From: Strongylocentrotus droebachiensis | Taxonomy: Eukaryota; Echinodermata; Echinoidea; Camarodonta; Strongylocentrotidae | Reading direction: 5' to 3' | Assembly: GCA_035222895.1 (NCBI GenBank) | Contig: JAVYIG010000646.1 | Span: forward strand, 434,001 to 498,000 | DNA: 64,000 bases | Shown: positions 32,871-44,170 of the stretch, piece after piece | Position numbering within the stretch: position 1 is the stretch's first letter | Layout of the letters: each line of letters starts with the position of its first letter | Notes under the pieces: generated by a model | What the model was told of the DNA's origin: nothing | Database searches by the model: none | Seen by the model: only the letters and a program-made list of their open reading frames with translations | Program-made: the position numbers and the translations under genes

Positions 32871-33204
32871 CATGACAAGACAAAGAGAGATACATGAGAT
32901 GCGCAAAACAAGCCGCTTTCAGCCATATTTTTCATCTCCTAAATGAAAAAAGTCAATTTGCGAAAAATACTCGAAAGTGCAAAGAACTGTGATTTCAAGC
33001 CTGATGGTTAGATGAGCTACGTGACTGCTCTGGCTATCAGCTCTCTATCATATGGATTACGTCAGCCTTGAGTAACAGGTGTACTGTAGCTAGTCCCCCT
33101 TTCCATATTATTTCATATCTCTAAAAAGAGTGAATAAATTGCGAAGAATATTTTGCAATATTTCTTGAATACAGGGGACGCTCGGCTGTTAGATATTTTT
33201 CTTC

Positions 33205-33320
33205 TGCGTTTATTATTATTACCATTATTATTATCATGATTATCATCATCATTCTTACATTCATTATCATTATTATTATTAATAATATGATCATTATTAT
33301 TAATATTATTATTATTATGA
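33205..33320. repeat. (ATT)n/(ATC)n low-complexity
   Basis: ATTATTATT with ATC and AAT variants. The Asn-rich frame on the minus strand is an artefact. Confidence 0.9.
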
Positions 33321-34074
33321 AGAATTGTCATTTTCACGTGCAATAGCGTGCCTGGTCACTATAGAAAGGGACACCAAGAAATGTTGATAAAAACTTCATG
33401 CAATGATCCATTTCCGATTTATATTGATAAAAAAACCACTCTCTCAGTAACATGTTGTGAATTTAAAAACAAACATCCCATAGCTTTTCTTATAAGTGCT
33501 TTTTAGACAATAATTATGTCACAACGGGGCTTCTTTTGACTGACAAATTTATATCAGGACGAATAAGCATTACAATGATTACACTATTGTGATATTCATT
33601 TGCTTCTCTTTGTAATGATGCCTGTAGAAGCTGGGCCAAATGTAATGTTTCTTGCCCATGTTTTGTCATCCATTTATCTTAACCCAAATGAATGATAGAG
33701 TAATGGATACAAAAAAACCTGGTAATAAATAATGATGAGGTTTCTTTGGAATTTGTCGATTACCCATGATTTTAAAACCGTCAGAAATTTGTAAAGACAG
33801 TCATCTGTTATTAAGAACGCATCGTGTGAGCTAATTTTCATAAAATACAAGCTGTAACACATTTCTGTGATTTTTTAAAGGTTTGATAATGTCGCATAAT
33901 TTAGCTCGTCTTGTTTTGCACCTGTAACATTTCGTTTTACTCTAGCCGCGGGACACGACTTGTTTGTTCCACATAAATGATATTTATCGAGAACTTACAG
34001 CGCTCGACTGAGATGACAAAAATGAAGCATTGGGCATGTCGAGAGTGAGTGTAAGAGAAACGGTAACATAGAGT
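33321..34074. other. no recognised feature
   Basis: A minus-strand acceptor-like site at 33622-33640 opens 35 codons (33514-33621). This length is common by chance and was not called. Confidence 0.35.
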
Positions 34075-34260
34075 GGAAAAGAAGGAGAGAGAGAGAGCCA
34101 GGGAGACAGAGATAGAAAGCGAGAGAGGGGGAAAGAGGAATAGAGACAGGGGGAGCAAAAGAGGGAGGGAGGAAAACAGAGCGAGAGAGAGAGAGAGAGA
34201 GATAGAGGAACAGAAAAAGAAAAAGAAGCAGAGGAAAGAGGGTGGACACAAGCCCAAGAG
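34075..34260. repeat. polypurine tract
   Basis: (GA)n with AAAG and GGGA variants. It is simple sequence. Confidence 0.9.
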
Positions 34261-34363
34261 AAGTTAAAACAGAGGGAGGGATGATAGAGACATAAATTGA
34301 GCTTGGGAGAGAGGGGAGAAGATGCAAAGGGAAATGCGAAGGGAAGGAGATAGACAGGAAGAG

Positions 34364-34364
<1 letters not shown>

Positions 34365-34442
<78 letters not shown>
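34365..34442. repeat. compound (TA)n(GA)n microsatellite
   Basis: About 18 TA units run directly into about 16 GA units. Confidence 0.95.
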
Positions 34443-34895
34443 GAGTGGAAAAAAGAGCGAGAAAAGAAAGTAAGATGGGCATAATATAGCGGGGGGTTGT
34501 AGAGGAAATGGACAAACAATTGTAATGGAAGGAAAATCAGTCTCAGCTTCATCAGCTATATAGTTTCGCCTCTCAGAGTACCTCTTATGTTTTTAGCGAC
34601 CGAATGAAGACAGTATGAGCCATGGGAAGGTAATGTTTCCTTCTTTCCATTCCACATGGGGTAGCCCTAATGGAATATGATTTCATTATGCTATAGATTA
34701 TATAGGTTGAGTAGTTCGGTCACTGTCTTCCATCAAGACAGATTTTCTCGCCCAAATAAGCGTGATCAATTCTTTGCGATTGAGTGCCAAGCTTCAGGCC
34801 TATCATTGCCTCATTTAAAGGAACATTTCGGGTCACACTTCATTTCCTCCCTCCTCTCTCTCAGGTCAAGAAAAAACACTTCAAGAGCTCAATTC

Positions 34896-35110
34896 AGGCT
34901 CCCTCAGATATGAATTGCCAAATTACGGCTTTAAACAAAATTATAACGTGTAAATGAACGTCATGTGGGCGCATACGGTTCTCAGCGTGTTTACTGAGTT
35001 CTGCGTTATAAGGCACAGATTGAAATAAGAAGCGTTTTACACTTATATCATTATTTATTTAAAAAAATTATTAAAAAACGCCGCGGTCTACCACGTCATA
35101 TCCGAGCGAG
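34896..35110 (+). mobile_element. family A MITE
   Basis: It starts AGGCTCCCTCAGATATGAAT and ends ACCACGTCATATCCGAGCGA. The core AACGTCATGTGGGCGCATAC and GCGTTATAAGGCACAG follows the family order. It begins 22 bp after a perfect acceptor-like sequence (CCTCCTCTCTCTCAG, ending at 34864). Confidence 0.65.
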
Positions 35111-35427
35111 TATTTAATCGGCTTTTCTTTAAGAATAGAGCCTATGCAAGGGCTTGAATTTTTAATTTGCATATAAAAGTATATGGTAAGGCTAGATCAA
35201 TAATGATTTTTTTTTTGTTTTTTTGTTGTTGTAATGGGCCTGGTAGAAATCTCAGTAAAATCATGAACCACGAATGACGTAATCGTTCTACAACTTAAAT
35301 GAATTTGGAATTTATTTGTTTAAGCCTACCCATTCTCTTATCTTCGCACACTAGATTTTGCATGCTCCTACTTCTTCATTAAAAGTATAAAAGCATCACG
35401 AATGCAGAAAACAAAAACATGTCCCCT
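35111..35427. other. no recognised feature
   Basis: AT-rich with T runs. Nothing is supported. Confidence 0.4.
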
Positions 35428-35448
35428 CCCCCCCCCCCCCCCCCCCCC
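35428..35448. repeat. poly-C tract
   Basis: Twenty-one consecutive C. Confidence 0.95.
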
Positions 35449-35667
35449 GTGGACTAAACGTAATGTTTAGTATAGGTCGATTAGAATTTGGACGAACAGT
35501 ACATCTGAAAAGGAATGTTCAATTTTTGCCAATGTATGTATTGCGAATTGTGACATGGGTATGTTTCATTAGTGTAATAGGAAATCTTTCGATGACGATT
35601 TTGAATTTATAGATTATAGATATAGATTCCTGCCATAAAACCCTGGATACGCTATTTACATATTATG

Positions 35668-35718
35668 TTCAGATCTTGTTGATATACATTTACTAAATGT
35701 ATATCAACAAGATCTGAA
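35668..35718. repeat. perfect hairpin, 25-bp arms, 1-nt loop
   Basis: The left arm TTCAGATCTTGTTGATATAC+ATTTA (35668-35692) is exactly the reverse complement of 35694-35718, with a single C between. Flanks do not continue the pairing. The loop is too small for a microRNA precursor. It may be the remnant of a transposon end-to-end junction or a local inversion duplication. Confidence 0.95.
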
Positions 35719-36765
35719 TATTCCGGAAAGTCTGTACAAAAACAAGGCTGATTGAAACGTTGAAATAAAACACTTTGAACTAATATCACTGTAAATGAAA
35801 AACAAACATTTGATCTGGTTTTCCTTTTTTCCCTTCAAATCTCAGTTCCTCATCGTTGTTATTGTAAATGTCAAAGAGAAACATTTTGTTTTTAGATGCG
35901 GGGATAAAATAGATGCCGTTCTCTTTCTCATAACATTATCCTAACTACATTAGTCCATTATCGTTATCAGATATATCTACATGCTAAGTGCTCCAATATA
36001 AATAGATAAGATCAGAAGCAAAGAGATAATACTGTTTTATTTTAGTCGCATATTTGCTTTATCTGTGATTATATGAAGCAAGATGCTTCGGTGCTATCTC
36101 GATTCCGAATAGGATAAGACCATGGATCCATGACATATTTACAGATACACAGACAGATACAAGAACATGTTTCTACAACACTATTACGCGTTACCAAACA
36201 GATATTACTACTAAAAGATTGGATTTCATATACAGGTAAAATACAAAGAGAACCAGAACAATTGTATAAATGATTTACTCACTGAAACAATGGGTTCATG
36301 CGATACATTTGTGAAAAAAGGAAAATAGATGGATTTAACTAATGGATTTTAAGGTTTCGGACTGTGATTAACATTTTCTCATGAAACAAACAGTTTATGA
36401 AATTATTTTCGCCCGGGACTTTATTGTATACAACTGGTTGCGACTGTGTTGCTGATAATAAATCTTTTACCTTCTAGAAGCACACAATACCTCCCACATA
36501 CATTATTTATTAAAACCTTAGAGCGAGAGGACCGTCACTGATATTCAGGCCCTTTAAGGGGTCTACTAAATCCCGTTCATATTGATATATTTCATGCACG
36601 TATTGTGGATATTCATATACAGAATACGTGAATGAGCTCCTAAACTTCCCATATGTCAAAACAACGCCCACTGATTTCGATTTCTCATACATCATATCAC
36701 AACCAAACTCTCTTTTGTATCATTGTATATTCCTTGTCGTTAACTTGTTCTTTTCGGTTAATTAT
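35719..36765. other. no firm feature
   Basis: Good acceptor-like sequences end at 35845 (TTTTTTCCCTTCAAATCTCAG) and 36478 (TCTTTTACCTTCTAG), but the open segments that follow are short and lack donors. A Tyr-rich minus frame at 36510-36695 has no splice support. Confidence 0.35.
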
Positions 36766-37634
36766 GGCCGATTCGGATGTGAAGCGGTGAACCGCATCTT
36801 TTGTTTAACATGTAAATAAATGTCAACTACAAAAACAGAAACGTCCTACGCGTATTTACTAAGCTATGTGTTGGAAGCCTAATGTGAACCTGGGTTAAGC
36901 CCGAATCGAATGTGAGGCGGTAAACCGCAGCTTTTGTTTAACGTGTGAATGAATGTCAACTACACAAAATAAATTTCCTACGCGTATTTACTAAGCTATA
37001 TGTTGTAAGCTACAGAAATGTGAACCTGGGTTAAGCTCAATTCGGATGCGAAGCGGTAAACCGCAGCTTTTGTTTAACGTTTAAATGAATGTCAACTACA
37101 CGAAATAAACTTCGTACGCGTATTTACTAAGCTATGTGTTGGAAGCTACATAAATGCGAACATGGGTTAAGCCCCCATTCAGATGTGAAGCGGTAAACCG
37201 CAGCTTTTGTTTAACGTGTGAATGAATGTCAACTACACGAAAGAAATGTCCTACGCGTATTTACTAAGCTATGTGTCGCAAGCTACAGAAATGTGAACCT
37301 GGGTTAAGCTCAATTCGGATGCGAAGCGGTAAACCGCAGCTTTTGTTTAACGTTTAAATGAATGTCAACTACACGAAATAAACTTCGTACGCGTATTTAC
37401 TAAGCTATGTGTTGGAAGCTACATAAATGCGAACATGGGTTAAGCCCCCATTCAGATGTGAAGCGGTAAACCGCAGCTTTTGTTTAACGTGTGAATGAAT
37501 GTCAACTACACGAAAGAAATGTCCTACGCGTATTTACTAAGCTATGTGTCGCAAGCTACAGAAATGTGAAGTGTATTACAATTTACGTCGTTAAAAAAAT
37601 CCGCAGTTAACAGCTTCATTTCTGATCAAGGCTT
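36766..37634 (+). repeat. six-copy 137-bp tandem array inside family A MITE ends
   Basis: The motif ACCGCA(G/T)C starts at 36791, 36923, 37060, 37197, 37333 and 37470, so the period is 132-137 bp. Each unit carries GTCAACTACACGAAA, CTACGCGTATTTACTAAGCT and ATGTGAACCTGGGTTAAGC. These are the left half of the family A MITE (compare 30566). Only after the last unit does the right half of the MITE appear: GTGTATTACAATTTACGTCG, a CCGCAGTTAACAGC and TTCATTTCTGATCAAGGCTT. The array is thus an internal amplification within one MITE. Confidence 0.9.
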
Positions 37635-37640
37635 GTAAAA

Positions 37641-37964
37641 ACAGAGGGTGTTTCACAGAGATCCTAAGTTGAACGTATCTCTAAGTTCGACTTAACAATT
37701 ATGGAAAGCCGTTAGCATATTTGAGAATATTTTGTAATAGATAATTTAAAAGGCATAAAGTGTTGATTCAAATCATTCATACTTTCTATTATCATGGGAG
37801 ATTTCATGTTCTTGATGTGCAATTCATGAAAAGTCTAAAATACTTTAATTTTTGCTTTTGAATATATTTCATTTTAAGGCTACAAATGGCTCTCCATACT
37901 ATTTTAGTCCAACTAAGAGTTAAGTTCGACTTGGGATCTTTGTGAAACACCACCCCCCCCCCAG
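37641..37964 (+). mobile_element. family B MITE
   Basis: Left end AGGGTGTTTCACAGAGATCC, right end GGGATCTTTGTGAAACACC followed by a C run. The interior TGGAAAGCCGTTAGCAT and TTGATTCAAATCATTCATAC is in the same orientation as the 5168 copy. It lies only a few bases after the tandem array. Confidence 0.85.
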
Positions 37965-38029
37965 AACAGTTATGTATTCATTCCGCATTCATGTTGTTTG
38001 TGCATCATTCGCTTCGGAAGTGACTATAA

Positions 38030-38460
38030 TTGCCAATCAGTGTCATGAGTTTGTCTTGGGCACCTGAACATCTTAATGACACCTTCCAAATATACACGCC
38101 AGCTCGTAACATTTGCTCAACAACTGTCAAATATAAACTAATTATTCCCAAATCCAGACTCTCATCTAACCTTTTTTTCTTACGGTGGCTGCTTCGAAAA
38201 AACGGAACAACATCCCCACTTCCCATCAGAGAATTAAACAGTTTTGCTCCTTTTAAAAGATCCCTTCAAACATATTTCTTCCCTCAGTAAGTTAATGAGA
38301 TTCACCTATTTTCATAAGTCTATGTAATTGCATGTTTTTTCTTCACATTCTGTAATTTTGAAAGCGCTATGATCATATGGTACTTTTTTGTTTTTAACGC
38401 TCCTAAATGGTCTATATTCAATTTTTTCTTCTTCTTCTTATCATTATTATTATTATAACA
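38030..38460 (+). pseudogene. degenerate LINE reverse-transcriptase C-terminus with 3' tail
   Basis: One frame reads TPARNICSTT, then IIPKSRLSSN, and ends RELNSFAPFKRSLQTYFF, which is the (Y)TPxRxLRS...IRxxxSxxxFKxxLKTYLF end of CR1/L2-type polyproteins with a frameshift near 38190. The expected A-P-x-L-W-N motif is disrupted. Downstream GAAAGCGCTATGATCATATG and a (CTT)/(ATT) tail form the typical LINE 3' end. It is inactive. Confidence 0.65.
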
Positions 38461-38499
38461 AGTGCATGTAAAAAAAAAGGGGTACTCGTTTTTCTGAAG

Positions 38500-38785
38500 G
38501 ATACTTTTTCCAATGGTTCATAATTGACAAACTTCCCTTACCAGTGCAGGGTTCATAATTCCGAAAATGCAATGAGGTTTATAATTCGAATCATTTGATG
38601 AATTACTCCGTAGATACGTTATTCTGAAGCTTGTCATTTGCTAGAAACGATACAGGGTTGTTATGAATAACGAATCTGAGTGGAACGAATCTTTGGAATA
38701 ACCAACCTTGGGAATATTAACGAACATTCCGAATAACGAACCCTCGGAGTAAAGAAACTTCAGAATTATGAACCTTTGTAAAAAT
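38500..38785. repeat. decayed short-period repeat (GGTTCATAATTCCGAA type)
   Basis: GGTTCATAATT, AATTCCGAAAA, GTTATGAATAACGAATC, ACATTCCGAATAACGAACC and AATTATGAACC recur at roughly 16-bp steps on alternating strands. This is an old minisatellite of a motif that is nearly its own reverse complement. Confidence 0.65.
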
Positions 38786-39229
38786 GACATGTTTCCCGTG
38801 TAACAAATGAATAGAAATATGCTTCGTGTTGCGAACAATTATGTAAGGCCCCAAAGGTTGACATTTTCGTGAGGTTTTGTTATTATGTTCATGGTTAATT
38901 CTATAGGTCCCGTTTCATCTTTATCTCATTCATCACGATACTCAAAACTTGAGAAGACTGGGATTAGATCTATTAACTTCATATCAGTCATAGATCAGCC
39001 TAGAGAGACACTGAGAGACACTGAGATGGGATATATACCAGTCGTTTACAGCGCACTAGAAGCATTCATCTTACTACCAACAGCCTCCCTGTGAACATGT
39101 GTTTGCATCTAGATCGGTGTGTAATTCAATATGAATGGAAAAAAGGTGGAGAGTATGGAGTAAAACAGAGCAGGAGTAGAAAGAGAAAAGGACATGTTAA
39201 TGTACAAATACAATTATGTCATGCTTCAC

Positions 39230-39512
39230 GGAAGAGAGGGAGAGATATATAGAAAGAGAGACATAAAGAAATAGAGAGAGAGAGAGTGTGAGGGAAAGGA
39301 GCATGAGAGATGTTAAGAGGGAGAGGTGAGTCGGAAAGAGAGAGAGAGAGAGGGGTGAGGAGAAATCGATCGGTCCGAGCGGGAAATCAAATTTGGATAG
39401 AAAGAGGGCTTGTTTACAGAGAAATACAAAGAGAGAAAGAGAGAGAGAGAAAGACAGGGGGAAGGAGAGAGGGAAGGAGTAAGAGAGAGAGAGAGAGAGA
39501 GAGAGATCATAC
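39230..39512. repeat. polypurine (GA)n-rich region
   Basis: GA tracts at 39265-39285, 39340-39352 and 39480-39507 with a short unique piece between. The frames on both strands are artefacts. Confidence 0.9.
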
Positions 39513-39582
39513 TGTGAGAGGAATTAAGGGAGGTATTCATGTCCGATGTATTACACAGAATACAGATGGACCAGAGATTTAA

Positions 39583-40187
39583 ATAACACAAGACTAAATC
39601 ATTTAAGTATGCAGAAAGCGGATGCTATCATTAAGGTAAATGGATCGTCGTATCGTCAAATCACGATAACAATAAAATAAAACGTGACGAGCCATTTTAG
39701 TAAAACATACATGTACAAACCATTTTGTTCAATCTTTTCTTGCTCCCGCACATTCAATCACTTATTAAATTGGAATATATGGAAGAGTTTATGAGTTATT
39801 TGCTACTGTGCTTCGTGCGAACATGTTAAAGCACTCCCAAGGTATATCAGGGGACTTCCACAGTCCAACATGCCTTATTGGCCACCACTGTCGGCTACGT
39901 GTCTATATTATGTTCACCCATACCGCTTCCTTCTAGAAAAACCTGCCTGAAAAAACCCACCTGCCTACAGAAGACATTTTTTAAACGACGGAAACCTAAA
40001 GTAATTTTCATGAAAGAGAAGCATATGAGATCTTGCTGTCTGATTTATGCGGACGTGTTGAGGACCAATTATTATCCAAAACAGGCCAACGATAAGGAAA
40101 GATGGGGAAGAAATTTCCCCTGAGAATACTGATTAGAGTTTCTTCAGTTATCCTGTCTCTCTTCAAGCATGCTGGTCAAATCACTCA
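39583..40187. other. no recognised feature
   Basis: The + frame at 39878-40123 has no splice support. ACCTGCCTACAGAAGACATT near 39960 recalls the inner repeat of the mariner-type MITE at 6512 but no ends are present. Confidence 0.35.
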
Positions 40188-40558
40188 ATAGGCCTGTTTT
40201 CATCAGCTCGAGATTGCCAAATAGCTCGCTACTTCTGATTTGGGAACTTATAATCCCGAAGTTACAAATTGCGTCCTCATCAGCTCGAGACTTGACCTCG
40301 AAACTTGAAACTCGAGCTCGAGAAATTAGCTCGAAATATTTTGCTCAGCGTTCGCGCATAGGTGCGAGTCTTCTGGCTGGTGAAAACGCACCGGACAAAT
40401 AGCGGGATATTTATATATTTGGATGATTATATCGACCAAATATCCCGATAATTGCAACTTCGGGCTGATGAAGACGCAAATTAACTGGATAATTTGCGAT
40501 CGGGATAGTTCAAATAGCAGGATATTTGGCAATCTCGAGCTGATGAGGACAGGCCTAA
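40188..40558. mobile_element. foldback MITE, TAGGCCTGT ends
   Basis: The left end TAGGCCTGTTTTCATCAGCT+CGAGATTGCCAAATA is mirrored by TATTTGGCAATCTCGAGCTG+ATGAGGACAGGCCTA at the right. ATCAGCTCGAGA and CTCGAGCTCGAG recur inside, so several alternative hairpins are possible. The frames across it are not genes. Confidence 0.8.
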
Positions 40559-41759
40559 TGCGTCAGTAATAGCAAGCAATATTGCTGGCAGCTGACCATC
40601 AGCGGGAGAGCGGAGGGGGTGGGGTGGGGGGAGGGGTTGGTGTATTTAGGGGACTTTTAGAATGCATAACAAACACAACAAAAATTGAGCTTCCATGATG
40701 TAGCAGCCTATAACATGACAGTTCTTGATAAAGTAGCAACGTGATAATGCAAAGCATTTTTTTCCAAAAATGCACGGAAGAGGAGCATCCTACGGGAGGA
40801 GGATATTTTGATCAGTGTAATAGCTTAAAATATTCATAATCTGTCATGGAATATAAAGACACTCACCCAGTCCTTTTCTAAGAAAAAATAAACCTTTAAG
40901 ATTCAGTAAACAGATTCATAGCTGAACGCGGAAATTAGCATGAAACATGGTCCCCGACCTTTTTAACAACTACCTTTCAATCTGCATTGTACCTCTGTAA
41001 CCCCATTGTAAACATAATATTCCTTTTAAACACACTCATCTAATTCTTTTGTTTTTTTAATTTCTCATTTTTCTTGTCAAGCGCATAGTATTGACATGCA
41101 AACCAAATATAAATTTCAAACCATGATATTCAATCGCAACAAATTATCACACAATTCAGAACTTAATCAGCTATGTTAGCCCCATGTTAATTCAGGATAA
41201 AATTACAATTTGTTTCAGGTCTTGACATTTTCAATTGACATGGAACAGATTTAAAAATAACACACAAATTGAGGTGTCCCTTACAAACTTGCAAAACATT
41301 TAAAACAACTTCATTTACTCTTTGAAATTAAAGGATATGAGGGAGAACATGCTATCTGACGCCACGCCATCTGTCCGTAATAGATGACGCCACTATATTC
41401 TTTTTATTAATATATGACGAGGACAAAACACACATTAAAAGCCTGGATAAATCATTTTGACATCTATTATCATTACACGATGCATTTACCGGCAAATGAA
41501 GACGTCGATTCCTTGACTTTGAAATCAAATGGAAATCGTGTGGTTCTTGGATTAAAATGCTAAGGATTTTTTATTAGTTAACGAACGAATATCAGACGTT
41601 AATGAAAATTATGTTGTTTTGATATTTCATGAAAATGCAAAGGGAATAACAGAAACAACGCTTAGAAACATTACTATATTGCGCAATATAAATTATCCAT
41701 TGTTATTGATGTTATTATCACTCTAACCAGGGTATGTGAGTTTAAAGTCTCACCTCCCT
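40559..41759. other. no recognised feature
   Basis: AT-rich sequence with one G-rich patch at 40615-40640. Nothing is supported. Confidence 0.45.
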
Positions 41760-41975
41760 GCTCTAACTATTATCATTATATCACTATTATTATCGTTATA
41801 ATCATTAATATTATCATAATTATAGTTACTGATATTAGTTTTACTCTTATTATCATAATTTGTATTATTATTATCATTATAGTTTTTATCAATATATTAT
41901 TATTATTATAATCATTATTATTATTGTTATTATTTATGATGATGATGGTGATGATGATGATGATGGTTATTATAT
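41760..41975. repeat. (ATT)n/(ATC)n/(ATG)n low-complexity
   Basis: ATTATT, ATCATT and GATGATGATG units. The Ile/Asn frame on the minus strand is an artefact. Confidence 0.9.
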
Positions 41976-42158
41976 TCAGTAAAGCGATGAAATAATTATA
42001 ATTACCACATCGTTCAAAATATGCAGGCCGTGGTTTTTTAGGTTTAACTGAGCAGCGCAATGTTTACCGTAGACCAGTAAGTCCATGCGTAGACCGACAG
42101 AAAGTTGTATCAATGTTTCGGCTCTGTGCCTCCTCCAACAACAGTGGGTTTTTGTGTA

Positions 42159-42200
42159 GGGGGGGGGGGGGGGGGTTCACCCTAAGATGGATACACCACT
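42159..42200. other. poly-G and possible transposon end
   Basis: A run of 17 G (42159-42175) is followed by ATGGATACACCACTG, which resembles the inverted form of CAGGGGTGTATCCA at 6746. Only one terminus is evident. Confidence 0.4.
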
Positions 42201-43309
42201 GTTTAAGTGATTATATTATTTTGATGTGAAAAATTATAATTATTCAATTTACTTAATCTCTCATACCAATGCCTGTATGTCTGCAGTACTGGTAATGTAC
42301 ACCTGCTCCATTATAAACGCACCATATGTTAGTAATTAAAGTAGAAATAAAGTGATTTGAATTCATACTGGTAATCATTCAAGTGGAATTGTTAAAGAAC
42401 TCTCTGTTCATCAGGTGAACAATTTCGTCACGTGACCGTTCTCACATTCATATATGCACGTGCATTGAAATAGGGGCAATACTGATGAAAACCAATCTCA
42501 AGTAAAGGAATTTCACAAAGTTCAATCAAAAGTCTGTTCATTACATAATTTCAATAGCGACATGCTCGCAAATATCTTGAAGAATCCTCTTAATACCTCA
42601 GACACACCGCCAAACCATATCCCGACCTGCTCCAAAACAAACTTTTGGTTTTCCAATAGCGTAGTGTAATATTTTGTCTTAGTTCGGTCTGGTACCGGCC
42701 TGGTATCAGTCTCGTCGTTTGACTACGGTATTACGGCAATTTTCATATAGCCAATATAACATCTTATTCGGATAACGTAACTCATTGTCATGATTACACA
42801 ATGCAAAGTTATTGAAATTACCTTAGATTGATTCTTGAAAGTTTTTGCGATCGTGCTCATTATATAGAATGCAATGAAAATCCTGTAATTAATTAACATA
42901 CCTGTGCCATGTTGTGATATCAAAGTGTACAGATGACTGATAACAGACGATGAGTATACTTCACGGGGGTTTTACCGATCACGCACGGCTCTCATCAAAT
43001 CTAGACAGACGTTTGATATAGATACCTCACAACGGACACGACCTGATGACCAGCAACTAATTAACTCCGTCAAAGTTTGAGTGAGTCTTGTCCAGCCTGA
43101 CTGATCAGTGTATTAATATACTCGCCATTCTACCGCGCACCAATCACTGTCACAACACAACAGGGTAACATGATAAGAGCGCTAAACCATGTGCACGTTT
43201 TCCCGCCAAAAAAAATGCATCGAATCTTGAAGCGGGGCAGACGATGGTGACCGCTGCTATGGGGAGTGTGACGGTGATACATAAGATACAGAGGAAGAGG
43301 AGGAGACAG
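42201..43309. other. no recognised feature
   Basis: Contains GGTCTGGTACCGGCCTGGTA at 42686, a small imperfect palindrome. No gene or known repeat is seen. Confidence 0.4.
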
Positions 43310-43341
43310 AGCGAGGGAGAGAGAGAGAGAGAGAGAGAGAT
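43310..43341. repeat. (GA)n microsatellite
   Basis: Twelve or more GA units. Confidence 0.9.
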
Positions 43342-43488
43342 ACGACCTCAAGATAGCAAACACGCCGCTCATACGTACGGATATGCACGCTGTATGTCTT
43401 AGTCTGCGATGCCAGACATTTTAGACTTTCTTCGAGTAAAACAATTGGTCTGATGGGCACACGACAAAATCTTTGTTAAACAATTTCT

Positions 43489-43799
43489 CAATAGGCCATT
43501 TTCGTAATGTAACCAAATGTAATGCATAAGTGTTTGTGAAAACCCTCAATTCCGTTTATTTCGTTCACCTGTTAGAAATAATAGTATTTCAATAGTCAGA
43601 ATGTAACTGCATATATTAAGTGTTGTTAGGTAGGTCACGACATAATGTTTGTCCAACCTGGCAACAACTTATGTATTGAGTTCGGATTCTGTCTATTGAA
43701 ATACTATTATTCTTATCAGGTAAATGAAATAATTTGTATTGAGGCACTTCACAAAGACTTATGCATTAAATTTGGTTACGTTACGAAAATGGCCTATTA
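43489..43799. mobile_element. foldback MITE, AATAGGCCATTTTCGTAA ends
   Basis: The ends AATAGGCCATTTTCGTAA and TTACGAAAATGGCCTATT are exact inverses. The pairing continues with interruptions (GAAATAATAGTATTTCAATA near 43576 and TATTGAAATACTATTATTC near 43695) to a centre around 43640. Almost the entire 311 bp could form one stem. Confidence 0.85.
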
Positions 43800-44017
43800 C
43801 TGGAATACCAGCAGATTGTAACGGTCGGTGGTATTGTTTGTATTCATTTCTTTTTCACAATAGGCTTGTGCCAATCTGTCTTTTCATCTATCCATATTCC
43901 AAGGATTCTGTTCATTGACATCTGGTAATAAAATGGTCACGGGTACGGCATATTTTCGATAAAGAGCCACTAGCATACCTTAAAACCATCAACTGACACA
44001 GTAGGACATTTCGACAG

Positions 44018-44170
44018 CAGGGACCCATTTTCACAAAGCCTTTTTCCCAATGACATACGACAAAATCCAGTGACGAATCTGCTGATAACCAATCAGCAGC
44101 AATGAATTCTTTAGCTTATAACAAAACCTTTAATTTTTCACGGATGACAAGTTTTGTGAAATGGGGCCCA
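44018..44170 (-). mobile_element. family C MITE relative
   Basis: The ends CAGGGACCCATTTTCACAAA and TTTTGTGAAATGGGGCCCA are inverted. The interior CTGATAACCAATCAGCAGC differs from the 10575 copy but keeps the CCAATCAG motif in inverse orientation. It is probably a subfamily. Confidence 0.7.

Noticed and set aside
33995..34552. 185-codon minus-strand frame rich in Ser and Leu
   Set aside because: It is the translation of (CT)n and (TA)n. Similar frames at 2832-3326, 4241-4795, 24581-24901, 30051-30409, 31201-31615, 32339-32935, 39310-39591, 53615-54047, 57176-57448 and 60374-60712 were rejected for the same reason.
34850..34900. Exon after the perfect-looking acceptor CCTCCTCTCTCTCAG
   Set aside because: The following sequence runs into a family A MITE after about 30 bp and has no donor before it.
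36766..37634. CRISPR-like array
   Set aside because: The 137-bp units are continuous tandem repeats without short repeats and unique spacers, and the genome is eukaryotic.
40169..40532. Overlapping frames in the CTCGAG-rich region
   Set aside because: They lie in a foldback MITE and translate its inverted arms.
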